DNA from: Pseudomonadota bacterium
GTDB taxonomy: Bacteria; Pseudomonadota; Gammaproteobacteria; Steroidobacterales; Steroidobacteraceae
NCBI GenBank assembly: GCA_021779875.1
Contig: JAJXZV010000061.1
Coordinates: forward strand, 1-6,511
DNA length: 6,511 nucleotides
Reading direction: 5' to 3'
The translations under genes and the position numbers were made by a program. A model generated the notes under the pieces. The model was not told the DNA's origin. It was given only the letters and a program-made list of their open reading frames with translations, and did no database searches. Shown here in pieces: positions 1 to 6,511 of the stretch. Numbering within the stretch: the first letter of the stretch is position 1; each line of letters begins with the position of its first letter.

Positions 1-817
1 CCTTGCGTCGCGGCGCGGGCTTCCTGCCGCGCGATGCCGGGGGCGGGCCCCGGCGCGCGCCGGCGCCGCGTCTCTTCGGATTGCCTTCCTCGTCGAGTTC
101 GACGAACTCGTCCTCGCCGGCCGGGACCTCCGGCAGGGTGGACTTGCCCTCGAGGATGGCATCGGCGACGCCGCCGGCGTACAGGAGGATGGCGCGCATG
201 GCGTCATCGTTGCCCGGGATGACGTAGTCGATCCCCTCGGGCGAGCAGTTGGTGTCGACCACCGCGACCACCGGGATGCCGAGCTTGCGCGCCTCGCTGA
301 TGGCGATCTCCTCGTGACCGACGTCGATCACGAACAGCGCATCGGGAAGCGAGGACATGTCGCGGATGCCGCCGAGGCTGCGCAGCAGCTTGTCCATTTC
401 CCGGCGCAGCATCTGCGCTTCCTTCTTGCCGCGGCGCTCGAGGGTGCCGTTCTGGGCCATTTCGTCGAGCTCGTTCAGGCGCTTGATGGACTGCCGGATG
501 GTCTTGAAGTTCGTGAGCATGCCGCCGAGCCAACGCTGGTTGACGTACGGCATGCTGCAGCGCGAGGCTTCCTTCTGGACCGCCTCGCGGGCCGAGCGCT
601 TGGTGCCGACGAACAGCACCTTGCCGCCCTCGGCGGCCACGCCCTTGATGAAGGTCGCGGCCTGCACGTAGAGCGGCTGCGTCTTCTCGAGATTGATGAT
701 GTGAATCTTGTTGCGTTCACCGAAAATGAAGGGGGCCATCTTCGGGTTCCAGAAGCGGGTTTGGTGTCCGAAATGAACACCCGCCTCCAGCATCTGTCGC
801 ATCGACACGCTGGTCAT
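1..817 (-). CDS. rpsB: 30S ribosomal protein S2, C-terminal end cut by window edge
   Basis: S2 is a late-assembling protein of the small ribosomal subunit; it helps recruit S1. The visible 272 residues begin [20 protein letters not shown] and continue with the family hallmarks [52 protein letters not shown] and IPGNDDA, all in one uninterrupted frame. The ATG at 817-815 is chosen because the protein aligns from residue 1 with E. coli S2 and a GAGGAG Shine-Dalgarno lies 10 bases upstream. E. coli S2 has 241 residues. Here the protein passes through an acidic stretch (about 235-245) into a Lys/Arg/Pro/Gly-rich tail (248-272) with no stop before the left edge. tsf would be expected next, outside the window. 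The gene is divergent from map. Family assignment is certain; only the true end is unknown. Confidence 0.98.
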   Translation of the reverse strand, partial: MTSVSMRQMLEAGVHFGHQTRFWNPKMAPFIFGERNKIHIINLEKTQPLYVQAATFIKGVAAEGGKVLFVGTKRSAREAVQKEASRCSMPYVNQRWLGGMLTNFKTIRQSIKRLNELDEMAQNGTLERRGKKEAQMLRREMDKLLRSLGGIRDMSSLPDALFVIDVGHEEIAISEARKLGIPVVAVVDTNCSPEGIDYVIPGNDDAMRAILLYAGGVADAILEGKSTLPEVPAGEDEFVELDEEGNPKRRGAGARRGPPPASRGRKPAPRRK

Positions 818-827
818 GACTTAATTG

Positions 828-833
828 CTCCTC
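828..833 (-). promoter_or_regulatory. Shine-Dalgarno of rpsB
   Basis: On the minus strand GAGGAG ends 10 bases before the rpsB ATG, a strong match to the anti-Shine-Dalgarno at a slightly long but workable distance. The same bases can pair with CCTC at 876-873 in the leader, so access to them may be regulated. Confidence 0.85.
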
Positions 834-881
834 GTTCGGGTTGAGCCTCCGCGCGTCCCAATCGGCGACCCGGAGGGCCCT

Positions 882-917
882 CTTGAAAATGCGGGCTCGC
901 GCCAGCATCTTTTCAAG
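882..917 (-). repeat. Long hairpin in rpsB leader with GNRA-type loop
   Basis: The arms CTTGAAAA and TTTTCAAG are perfect 8-base inverted repeats at the two ends. Read on the minus strand as RNA, the stem continues after a two-base GA bulge with UGC/GCA, a U-C mismatch and GGC/GCC, and closes with GCGA, which fits the GNRA tetraloop pattern. Fourteen base pairs around one bulge and one mismatch resemble a protein-recognition element. There is no following U-run, so it is not an intrinsic terminator. The A+U-rich base of the stem stands out in this GC-rich sequence. Confidence 0.65.
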
Positions 918-925
918 TCGGGCCT

Positions 926-945
926 TCGACCGGGCACCCGGTCGA
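926..945 (-). repeat. First hairpin of rpsB leader (perfect inverted repeat)
   Basis: TCGACCGGG and CCCGGTCGA form a perfect inverted repeat around two bases. As RNA this gives an 8-bp stem closed by a GUGC loop. It lies about 35 nt into the predicted transcript. As DNA the palindrome could also be an operator between the divergent promoters, but nothing else in the sequence points that way. Confidence 0.5.
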
Positions 946-947
946 TC

Positions 948-995
948 GTGACGACGCGCGTGCGGGGTTGTGTAAAATAAGCCGCGCTTTATACC
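948..995 (+). promoter_or_regulatory. Weak candidate promoter region for map-glnD-dapD
   Basis: map needs a rightward promoter somewhere in the divergent region. Two imperfect candidates are visible: TTGTGT (968-973) with a 16-base spacer to TATACC (990-995), and GTGACG (948-953) with a 19-base spacer to TAAAAT (973-978). Both overlap the start of the leftward rpsB transcription unit. Neither is a strong match and I cannot choose between them. Confidence 0.25.
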
Positions 996-1016
996 ATGAT
1001 TTTTCGAGCCATTCAA
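988..1016 (-). promoter_or_regulatory. Sigma-70-type promoter of rpsB, extended -10, GC-rich discriminator
   Basis: On the minus strand the -35 is TTGAAT (1016-1011), the spacer is exactly 17 bases, and the -10 is TATAAA (993-988) preceded by TGG, which makes an extended -10. The bases just after the -10 are GCGCGGC. A GC-rich discriminator is known to favour ppGpp/DksA (stringent) control of rRNA and ribosomal protein promoters, so growth-rate control is a reasonable inference. Predicted start is near 981. This is the best promoter match in the window. Confidence 0.8.
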
Positions 1017-1033
1017 AGTCCTTGAGAGCCCCC

Positions 1034-1822
1034 ATGCCCGTGACCATCAAGACCCCCGCCGAACAGGACAAGATGCGCGCCGCCGGGAGGCTCGCGGCCA
1101 GCGTGCTCGACATGATCGAGCCCTACGTGCGGCCCGGGGTGTCCACGGACGAACTCGACCAGCGCTGCCACGAGTACATCGTGGAGGAACTGCGCTCGAT
1201 CCCCGCCAACCTCAACTACCGGGGCTTCCCGAAGACCATCTGCACCTCGGTCAATCACGTGGTCTGCCACGGCATCCCGGGCGAGAAGCGGCTGAAGGAA
1301 GGCGACATCGTCAACATCGACGTCACCGTGATCCGCGACGGCTTCCACGGCGACACCAGCCGGATGTACCTGGTGGGCGGCGCCTCGGTGCTCGCGCGCC
1401 GGCTGGTGGCGGTGTGCCACGAGGCGATGTGGCACGGCATCCGCAGCGTCCGTCCGGGTGCGCGCCTGGGCGACATCGGCCACGCCATCCAAACCCACGC
1501 CGAGGGCAACGACTTCTCCGTGGTCCGCGAGTATTGCGGCCACGGCATCGGCCTCGTGTACCACGAGGACCCGCAGGTGCTGCATTACGGCAAGCCGGGC
1601 ACCGGGCTCGAACTCGTGCCGGGCATGACCTTCACCATCGAACCGATGATCAACGCCGGGCGGCGCGACGTGCGGCTGCTGCCGGACGGCTGGACGGTGG
1701 TGACCCGGGACCAGTCGCTGTCGGCGCAATGGGAGCACACCGTGCTGGTCACCGAGGACGGCTTCGAGGTGCTGACCCTGGGCGCGGACGCCGCCGTGCC
1801 CGCCGCCGCGGCCGCCTCGTGA
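1034..1822 (+). CDS. map: Type I methionine aminopeptidase
   Basis: This cytosolic metalloenzyme removes the initiator methionine from new proteins when the second residue is small. The product has 262 residues (E. coli 264) and aligns end to end. All five metal ligands of the pita-bread fold are present: Asp96 (in NIDVTV), Asp107 (HGDTS), His170 (CGHGIG), Glu203 (TIEPM) and Glu234 (WEHT). The active-site histidines His79 (VCHGIP) and His177 ([10 protein letters not shown]) are also present. The ATG at 1034 is preferred over an in-frame upstream ATG at 968, because family similarity starts at MPVTIKTP and the upstream segment falls in the rpsB promoter. A weak GAGAG lies just before it. The only local difference is an alanine-rich C-terminal end. 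It is the first gene of the rightward cluster and is divergent from rpsB. Confidence 0.97.
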   Translation: MPVTIKTPAEQDKMRAAGRLAASVLDMIEPYVRPGVSTDELDQRCHEYIVEELRSIPANLNYRGFPKTICTSVNHVVCHGIPGEKRLKEGDIVNIDVTVIRDGFHGDTSRMYLVGGASVLARRLVAVCHEAMWHGIRSVRPGARLGDIGHAIQTHAEGNDFSVVREYCGHGIGLVYHEDPQVLHYGKPGTGLELVPGMTFTIEPMINAGRRDVRLLPDGWTVVTRDQSLSAQWEHTVLVTEDGFEVLTLGADAAVPAAAAAS

Positions 1823-4494
1823 GCGCGCACGGCCGCGTGCTCGAGCCGGCGGCCGATTGGGCGTACCTGCGAGCGGCGCCCGAGGAACTCGCCAACGGCC
1901 AGTTCTCGCCGCTCGCCTTCCGCCAGGTGCTCGACCGGGGCGGCGAGCAGCTGAAGGAGCGCTTCGCCGCCGACGAGGCGGTGGAGGAGCTGGTGCGCGA
2001 CCGCGCCCGCCTCGTGGACATCGCGCTGCGCGCCGCCTGGACCCGGCACGCGGGCGCGTTCGCCGACGATCTGGCGCTGATCGCCGTGGGCGGCTACGGC
2101 CGCGGCGAGCTGCATCCGAGCTCGGACATCGACATCATGGTGCTGGTGCCCAAGAGCGACTCGGTCGACTGGCAGCCGGACATCGAGCGATTCCTCACCT
2201 TCCTCTGGGACATCGGCCTCGAGGTCGGCCACAGCGTGCGCTCGATCGACGACTGCCAGCGCGAGAGCCTGGCCGACATCAGCGTCGCGACCACGCTGTT
2301 CGAGGCGCGGCTGCTCGCCGGGCCGGAGTCGCTGTTCGCCGGCATGCGGCGCGCCCTCGCCCCCGACCGGCTATGGTCCTCGCAGGACTTCTTCGAGGCC
2401 AAGGTCAAGGAACAGACCGAGCGGCATCACCGCTACTTCGACACGGCGTACAACCTCGAGCCGAACGTCAAATCGAGCCCCGGGGGCCTGCGCGACATCC
2501 AGACCATCGGATGGGTGGCGAAGCGGCACTTCGGCACCGACACGCTCGACGAGCTGGTGGCCCACGGATTCCTGACGCGCGAGGAGCTGCGCAAGCTCGA
2601 GGCTGGCCAGGCCTTCCTCTGGAAGGTGCGTTTCGGCCTGCACGTGCTCACCGGGCGGCGCGAGGACCGCCTGCTGTTCGACTACCAGATCAAGCTCGCG
2701 AAGCTGTTCGGCTACGAGGATGCGAGCTTCACGCTGGCGGTCGAACAGCTCATGCAGAAGTACTACCGCACCGTCATGGACGTGAGCCTGCTGAACGAGA
2801 TGCTGCTGCAGCTGTTCCGCGAGGCCATCCTCACGCAGAGCGCGCCGCCGATCCCGATCAATCCGCGCTTTCAGATCCGCAACGACTACCTCGAAGTCAC
2901 CCACCCGGAGGTCTTCGCGCGCAACCCCTCGGCGCTGCTCGAGCTGTTCGTGCTGCTGCAGCAGCACCCGGAGCTGCGCGGCGTGCGCGCCGAGACCATC
3001 CGCCTGATCGGCGCGCACGTCTGGCTGATCGACGAGGAATTCCGGCAGAACCCGCGGCACCACCGACTGTTCATCGACATCCTGCGCGCGCCCGTCGGGG
3101 TCACGCACGAGCTGCGCCGGATGAACCTGTACGGCGTGCTCGGCCGCTACATCCCCGCGTTCGGCCGCGTGGTCGGGCGCATGCAGTACGACCTGTTCCA
3201 CGCCTACACGGTCGACGCGCACACGCTGTTCGTGGTGAGCAACCTGCGCCGCCTGGCGATGCCGAAGTTCGACCACGAATTCCCGGCGCTGAGCCAGATC
3301 ATGCAGTCGCTGCCCCGGCAGGAGCTCGCGTATCTCGCCGCGCTGTTCCACGACATCGCCAAGGGGCGCGGCGGCGACCATTCCGAGCTCGGCGCCGTCG
3401 ATGCCGAGGCGTTCTGCCTGGAACAGGGGCTCGGACGCTACGAGGCGCGGCTGGTGGCCTGGCTGGTGCGCAATCACCTGATCCTGTCGATCACGTCGCA
3501 GAAGAAGGACATCAGCGACCCGGACGTGATCCACGAGTTCGCGCGCCGCGTCGGCGACCAGGCGCACCTCGACTACCTGTACGTGCTCACCGTCGCCGAC
3601 GTGCGCGGCACCAACCCGAAGCTGTGGAACACCTGGAAGGCGCGCCTGTTCGAGGAGTTCTACGAGCGCACCAAGCGCGCCCTGCGCCGGGGCATCGAGA
3701 CCCCGGTGGACCAGGAGGAGTTGATCCGCGAGACCCAGGACGGCGCGCGCGACCTGATGCCGCAGCTGCGCGAGGCGCAGATCGGCGAGGTCTGGGCGCA
3801 GTGGACCGAGGCCTACTTCCTGCGCTTCACGCCGGAGGAAATCGCCTGGCACACCGCGCTGCTCGCGGCCCGGCCGCCCGGCGAGGAAGCGCCGCTCGTG
3901 GCGATCCGCCAGCTCGCCGGGCGCGCCGGCACCGCGGTGCTCACCTACACGCCGCACCGGCTGCACAGCTTCGCGCGCACCACCGCCGTGCTCGACCAGA
4001 TGGGCCTGAACGTGGTCGACGCGCGCCTGATCACGAGCTCCAACGGCTTCAGCCTCGAGACCTACGTCGTGCTCGAGGACAACGGGGCGGAGATCGCGGA
4101 CCCCGGGCGCCTGCGCGAGATCGAGCGCGGCCTGTGGCGCAACCTGCAGCAGCCCGAGGACTCGCCGCTCGCCGTCACCCGGCGGGCGCCCCGCCAGGTG
4201 CGCATGTTCTCGACGCCGACCCAGGTCAATTTCAGCCTGGACGCCCGCAACGAGCGCACCATCCTCGAGCTGGTGGCGGCCGATCGCCCGGGCCTGCTGT
4301 CCGAGGTGGGCAAGGTGTTCAAGTCCGAGCACGTCGCGATCCACGGCGCCAAGATCATGACCGTCGGCGAGCGCGCCGAGGACGTCTTCTACGTCACCGA
4401 CGACGAGGGCGCCCTGCTGCGGGAGCCGGACTGCCGCCGCCTGCAGGATGCCCTGGTGCGCGCGCTCGACCAGCGCGACGCCGCGCGCCCCTGA
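1819..4494 (+). CDS. glnD: Bifunctional PII uridylyltransferase / uridylyl-removing enzyme
   Basis: GlnD senses glutamine. When glutamine is low it uridylylates the PII proteins GlnB/GlnK; when glutamine is high it removes the UMP, which steers glutamine synthetase activity and NtrBC. The product has 891 residues (E. coli 890). The nucleotidyltransferase motif is [15 protein letters not shown] at 91-105, with Gly91, Gly92, Asp103 and Asp105. SSPGGLRD follows at 219-226. The uridylyl-removing HD domain has HAYTVDAHT (461-469) and [12 protein letters not shown] (510-521), with His511-Asp512. Two ACT domains lie near 706-780 and 813-885 ([21 protein letters not shown]). Both activities should therefore be intact. 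The GTG start overlaps the map stop as GTGA and no Shine-Dalgarno precedes it, which suggests coupling to map translation. A second in-frame GTG at 1837 is a less likely start. Confidence 0.97.
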   Translation: MSAHGRVLEPAADWAYLRAAPEELANGQFSPLAFRQVLDRGGEQLKERFAADEAVEELVRDRARLVDIALRAAWTRHAGAFADDLALIAVGGYGRGELHPSSDIDIMVLVPKSDSVDWQPDIERFLTFLWDIGLEVGHSVRSIDDCQRESLADISVATTLFEARLLAGPESLFAGMRRALAPDRLWSSQDFFEAKVKEQTERHHRYFDTAYNLEPNVKSSPGGLRDIQTIGWVAKRHFGTDTLDELVAHGFLTREELRKLEAGQAFLWKVRFGLHVLTGRREDRLLFDYQIKLAKLFGYEDASFTLAVEQLMQKYYRTVMDVSLLNEMLLQLFREAILTQSAPPIPINPRFQIRNDYLEVTHPEVFARNPSALLELFVLLQQHPELRGVRAETIRLIGAHVWLIDEEFRQNPRHHRLFIDILRAPVGVTHELRRMNLYGVLGRYIPAFGRVVGRMQYDLFHAYTVDAHTLFVVSNLRRLAMPKFDHEFPALSQIMQSLPRQELAYLAALFHDIAKGRGGDHSELGAVDAEAFCLEQGLGRYEARLVAWLVRNHLILSITSQKKDISDPDVIHEFARRVGDQAHLDYLYVLTVADVRGTNPKLWNTWKARLFEEFYERTKRALRRGIETPVDQEELIRETQDGARDLMPQLREAQIGEVWAQWTEAYFLRFTPEEIAWHTALLAARPPGEEAPLVAIRQLAGRAGTAVLTYTPHRLHSFARTTAVLDQMGLNVVDARLITSSNGFSLETYVVLEDNGAEIADPGRLREIERGLWRNLQQPEDSPLAVTRRAPRQVRMFSTPTQVNFSLDARNERTILELVAADRPGLLSEVGKVFKSEHVAIHGAKIMTVGERAEDVFYVTDDEGALLREPDCRRLQDALVRALDQRDAARP

Positions 4495-4505
4495 CGACCC
4501 AACCC

Positions 4506-4510
4506 GAGGA
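4506..4510 (+). promoter_or_regulatory. Shine-Dalgarno of dapD
   Basis: GAGGA followed by AACC and then ATG at 4515 supports this ATG as the dapD start. It sits in the 20-base gap after the glnD stop, where no promoter is evident, so dapD is probably co-transcribed with glnD. Confidence 0.75.
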
Positions 4511-4514
4511 AACC

Positions 4515-5345
4515 ATGTCCCATCCCGATCTGAAGGCGATCATCGAGGCCTCCTTCGAGAAGCGCGCCGACCTCACCCCGAAGAGCGCGCCGCGCGACCT
4601 GCGGGCGGCCGTCGATGCCGCGCTCGACCTGCTGGACAGCGGCGCGGCGCGCGTCGCCGAACCGTTCGAGGGCGGCTGGCGGCTGAACGAATGGCTGAAG
4701 AAGGCCGTGCTGCTGTACTTTCGGATCTCGCCCAACGAGATGATGGGAACCACCGGCCTCAATTTCTACGACAAGGTGCCGCTCAAGTTCGGCAACTGGG
4801 ACGGCGCGCGCTTCGCCGCGGCGGGCGTGCGCGTGGTGCCGCCCGCGACGGCGCGCCGCGGCGCGTACGTGGCGCCGAACGTGGTGCTCATGCCGAGCTA
4901 CGTGAACATCGGCGCCTACGTGGGCGAAGGCACCATGGTCGACACCTGGGCGACCGTCGGATCGTGCGCCCAGATCGGCCGCAACGTCCACCTGTCCGGC
5001 GGCGTGGGCATCGGCGGCGTGCTCGAGCCGCTGCAGGCCGCCCCGACCATCATCGAGGACGACTGCTTCATCGGAGCCCGCTCGGAGATCGTCGAGGGCG
5101 TGGTGGTGGAACGCGGCGCGGTGATCTCGATGGGCGTGTTCATCGGGCAGAGTACCCGCATCTACGACCGCGAGAGCGGCCGGATCCTGCGGGGCCGAGT
5201 GCCCGCCGGCGCGGTCGTGGTCCCCGGAACGCTGCCCTCGGCCGACGGCAAGTACGCGCTCGCCTGCGCCGTGATCGTCAAGCGGGTGGACGCGCAGACG
5301 CGCGCCAAGACCTCGATCAACGAACTGCTGCGCAACGCCGACTAG
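4515..5345 (+). CDS. dapD: 2,3,4,5-tetrahydropyridine-2,6-dicarboxylate N-succinyltransferase
   Basis: DapD transfers succinyl from succinyl-CoA to tetrahydrodipicolinate, giving N-succinyl-2-amino-6-oxopimelate. This commits the succinylase branch of diaminopimelate/lysine synthesis, in the cytosol. The product has 276 residues (E. coli 274). A helical N-terminal domain (about 1-105, with [12 protein letters not shown]) is followed by a left-handed beta-helix of hexapeptide repeats (about 110-235), which carries near-invariant blocks such as [47 protein letters not shown] and [12 protein letters not shown]. The C-terminal [11 protein letters not shown]...INELLR is also conserved. Asp143 and Glu191 sit at the conserved active-site positions of the family. 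It follows glnD by 20 bases and is the last gene of the rightward cluster. Its function is constitutive biosynthesis, unrelated to the pst genes that face it. Confidence 0.97.
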   Translation: MSHPDLKAIIEASFEKRADLTPKSAPRDLRAAVDAALDLLDSGAARVAEPFEGGWRLNEWLKKAVLLYFRISPNEMMGTTGLNFYDKVPLKFGNWDGARFAAAGVRVVPPATARRGAYVAPNVVLMPSYVNIGAYVGEGTMVDTWATVGSCAQIGRNVHLSGGVGIGGVLEPLQAAPTIIEDDCFIGARSEIVEGVVVERGAVISMGVFIGQSTRIYDRESGRILRGRVPAGAVVVPGTLPSADGKYALACAVIVKRVDAQTRAKTSINELLRNAD

Positions 5346-5360
5346 CGGCGGCCCGCGGCG
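5346..5360. other. 15-base gap between convergent dapD and pstB
   Basis: Only 15 GC-only bases separate the dapD stop codon from the pstB stop codon. A 5-bp stem (CGCCG at 5336-5340 with CGGCG at 5346-5350) spans the dapD stop, but no T-run follows on either strand, so no convincing intrinsic terminator is visible. Transcripts from both sides probably run into each other or end by Rho. Confidence 0.5.
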
Positions 5361-6221
5361 TCAGCCGAACCGCCCGGTGATGTAGTCCTCGGTGAGCTTC
5401 TGCTGGGGGTTGGTGAAGACCCGGTCCGTCGGGCCCACCTCGACCAGGTCGCCCAGGTGGAAATAGGCCGTGCGCTGGGACACGCGCGCGGCCTGCTGCA
5501 TGTTGTGGGTGACGATCACGATCGCGTAATTGGCGCGCAGCTCGTCGATCAGATCCTCGACCTTGGCGCTCGCGATCGGGTCGAGCGCCGAGGTCGGCTC
5601 GTCCATGAGGATGACCTCCGGGCTCACCGCGATGGTGCGCGCGATGCACAGGCGCTGCTGCTGGCCGCCGGACAGGCTGGTGCCGAGCTGCGACAGCCGG
5701 TCCTTGACCTCGTCCCACAGACCCGCGCGCTGCAGGCTCGAGCTCACGATCTCGTCCATGTCGCTGCGGTTGCGGGCGAGTCCGTGGATCCTCGGGCCGT
5801 AGGCGACGTTCGCGTAGATCGACTGCGGGAAGGGCGTCGGCTTCTGGAACACGATGCCGACGCGCGCCCGCAGCTGCGCGACGTCCTGCCGCCGGTCGTA
5901 GATGTCCTGGCCATCGAGGGTGATGCTGCCGTCCACGCGCGCGTGCGCGATGGTGTCGTTCATGCGGTTCAGGCACCGCAGGAAGGTCGACTTGCCGCAG
6001 CCGGAGGGGCCGATCATGGAGAGCACCTGGTTGCGCCCGATGTCGAGGCTCACGTTCTTGACGGCGTGCTTGCCGCCGTAGAACACGTTGACGTGACGGG
6101 CCGTCATGACCGGCGAGTGGACCACGTCGCCCACGCCGGCCGCGCCCGCCGCCTCGTTCACGGGCGCGGCCGGCGCCGGCGGCACGGCCGCGGACGGGGG
6201 CACGAGGGGCAATCCTTCCAT
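5361..6221 (-). CDS. pstB: Phosphate ABC transporter ATP-binding protein PstB
   Basis: PstB is the ATPase that powers the PstSCA high-affinity phosphate importer at the inner membrane; in many bacteria it also takes part in PhoR/PhoU phosphate signalling. The 286-residue product has Walker [10 protein letters not shown] (71-79), Q-loop Gln126 in VFQKPTPFP, signature LSGGQQQR (183-190), Walker B VILMDEP (203-209, catalytic Glu208) and switch His239 in VTHN. It ends in the PstB-typical DYITGRFG. The PstB core starts at [12 protein letters not shown] (residue 39). The first 38 residues are a Pro/Ala-rich extension. The ATG at 6221 is chosen because it lies 12 bases after the preceding pstB stop and has GAG nearby, while the internal ATG at 6107 has no Shine-Dalgarno. 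No phoU follows it; dapD converges from the other side. Confidence 0.96.
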   Translation of the reverse strand: MEGLPLVPPSAAVPPAPAAPVNEAAGAAGVGDVVHSPVMTARHVNVFYGGKHAVKNVSLDIGRNQVLSMIGPSGCGKSTFLRCLNRMNDTIAHARVDGSITLDGQDIYDRRQDVAQLRARVGIVFQKPTPFPQSIYANVAYGPRIHGLARNRSDMDEIVSSSLQRAGLWDEVKDRLSQLGTSLSGGQQQRLCIARTIAVSPEVILMDEPTSALDPIASAKVEDLIDELRANYAIVIVTHNMQQAARVSQRTAYFHLGDLVEVGPTDRVFTNPQQKLTEDYITGRFG

Positions 6222-6233
6222 AGTCTCGAAACC

Positions 6234-6511
6234 CTAGCCGAAGCGGCCCGTGATGTAGTCGTCGGTGCGCCGATTCCTCGGCGAGGTGAACATCTCGCCC
6301 GACGGGCCGATCTCCACGAGTTCTCCCATATACATGAAGCCGGTGACGTTCGACACCCGGGCCGCCTGCTGCAGGTTGTGCGTGACCACCACGATGCAGT
6401 AGCGCTCGCGCAGCGCCTGCAAGGTCTCCTCGACCCGCAGCGTGGAGATCGGGTCGAGCGCGGCGGTCGGCTCGTCGAGCAGCAGCACCTCGGGCTGCAC
6501 GGCGATGGCGC
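6234..6511 (-). CDS. pstB: Second PstB-type phosphate ATPase, C-terminal part only (start beyond window)
   Basis: The last 91 residues of an ABC ATPase run in from the right edge. Visible features are Walker [14 protein letters not shown], switch histidine in [13 protein letters not shown], and the PstB-type ending [10 protein letters not shown] before a TAG stop. Aligned by hand without gaps to the end of the neighbouring PstB, about 53 of 90 residues are identical. It is therefore a diverged paralogue, not a fresh duplication. The first full codons read AIAVQPEV, matching the segment after the ABC signature, so the signature, Q-loop and Walker A lie outside. The stop is 12 bases before the next pstB start, so the two are in one operon. 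pstA would be expected upstream, outside the window. Confidence 0.93.
   Translation of the reverse strand, partial: AIAVQPEVLLLDEPTAALDPISTLRVEETLQALRERYCIVVVTHNLQQAARVSNVTGFMYMGELVEIGPSGEMFTSPRNRRTDDYITGRFG

Larger units (their letters stand above)
818..981 (-). promoter_or_regulatory. Structured rpsB mRNA leader, positional equivalent of the t44/rpsB leader
   Basis: About 160 nt separate the predicted rpsB transcription start (near 981) from the start codon, too long for a simple ribosome-binding region. Minus-strand reading gives an 8-bp GC-rich hairpin (945-926), a long interrupted hairpin with a GCGA loop (917-882), then a region that can fold in two exclusive ways. Either CCTCCG (876-871) pairs with CGGAGG (851-846), or CCTCCGGGT (876-868) pairs with ACCCG (841-837) plus the Shine-Dalgarno GAGG (833-830). 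From family knowledge, the E. coli rpsB leader (the t44 RNA region between map and rpsB) mediates repression by S2. That this leader works the same way is inferred from position and foldability; I did not match it to a covariance model. Confidence 0.6.

Noticed and set aside
873..882. GAGGGCCCTC, a perfect 10-base palindrome, as a regulator operator.
   Set aside because: It lies inside the transcribed rpsB leader, is short, and GC-only palindromes of this size arise often in such sequence. Its bases are better explained by leader pairings.
717..1016. Short minus-strand open frames across the rpsB/map intergenic region and into the rpsB start.
   Set aside because: They overlap the rpsB promoter, leader and 5' coding region, lack ribosome-binding sites and show no protein-like pattern. 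A structured leader explains the region better.
968..1033. In-frame upstream ATG giving map 22 extra N-terminal residues.
   Set aside because: Family similarity begins at the ATG at 1034, and the extra stretch coincides with the rpsB promoter and has no good ribosome-binding site.
2371..4344. A 657-residue open frame antisense to glnD.
   Set aside because: Its composition is that of a shadow frame of a high-GC gene and it contains no recognisable domain. The sense frame has intact catalytic motifs throughout.
1857..4514. The dapD reading frame stays open upstream across most of glnD, giving a possible 1162-residue protein.
   Set aside because: The upstream part is an Arg/Ala/Gly/Pro-rich out-of-frame reading of glnD. 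dapD has its own Shine-Dalgarno and aligns with its family from the ATG at 4515. Long open shadow frames are expected at this GC content.
5336..5350. Stem CGCCG/CGGCG around the dapD stop as an intrinsic terminator.
   Set aside because: The stem is only 5 bp and neither strand has a following T-run. Short GC stems are common by chance here.
1..6511. A defence system, mobile element, CRISPR array or other new multi-gene system.
   Set aside because: Every coding stretch is accounted for by well-known housekeeping families. I saw no direct repeats with spacers, transposase motifs, integrase sites or tRNA-like sequence.

Overview
This window looks like ordinary chromosomal core DNA from a GC-rich proteobacterium. 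A gammaproteobacterium is the best fit: rpsB lies divergent from a map-glnD-dapD cluster, as in Escherichia coli and its relatives, and the protein sequences match those families closely. Third codon positions are almost all G or C, and start codons are ATG or GTG. The species cannot be named from this sequence alone.

Layout, left to right. (1) Positions 1-817, minus strand: rpsB (ribosomal protein S2), cut by the left edge. It carries a long basic C-terminal tail beyond the usual end of the family. (2) Positions 818-1033: a 216-base divergent intergenic region. It holds a strong rpsB promoter (TTGAAT, 17-base spacer, extended -10 TGG-TATAAA, GC-rich discriminator) and a structured rpsB leader of about 160 nt in the position of the E. 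coli t44/rpsB leader RNA. The leader can fold into two clear hairpins and into a helix that would mask the rpsB Shine-Dalgarno. (3) Positions 1034-5345, plus strand: map (methionine aminopeptidase), glnD (PII uridylyl-transferase/uridylyl-removing enzyme, overlapping map by 4 bases) and dapD (tetrahydrodipicolinate N-succinyltransferase, 20 bases downstream). (4) Positions 5361-6511, minus strand, tail-to-tail with dapD: two consecutive, diverged pstB genes for phosphate-transporter ATPases. The downstream one is complete with an unusual Pro/Ala-rich N-terminal extension; the upstream one is cut by the right edge.

The genes cover translation (S2, N-terminal methionine removal), nitrogen sensing (GlnD), lysine/peptidoglycan precursor synthesis (DapD) and phosphate uptake (PstB). 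No RNA genes, insertion sequences, CRISPR arrays, prophage or defence genes are visible. I found no new multi-gene system. The points most worth a second look are the possible two-state rpsB leader, the basic S2 tail, and the tandem pstB pair that ends without a following phoU.
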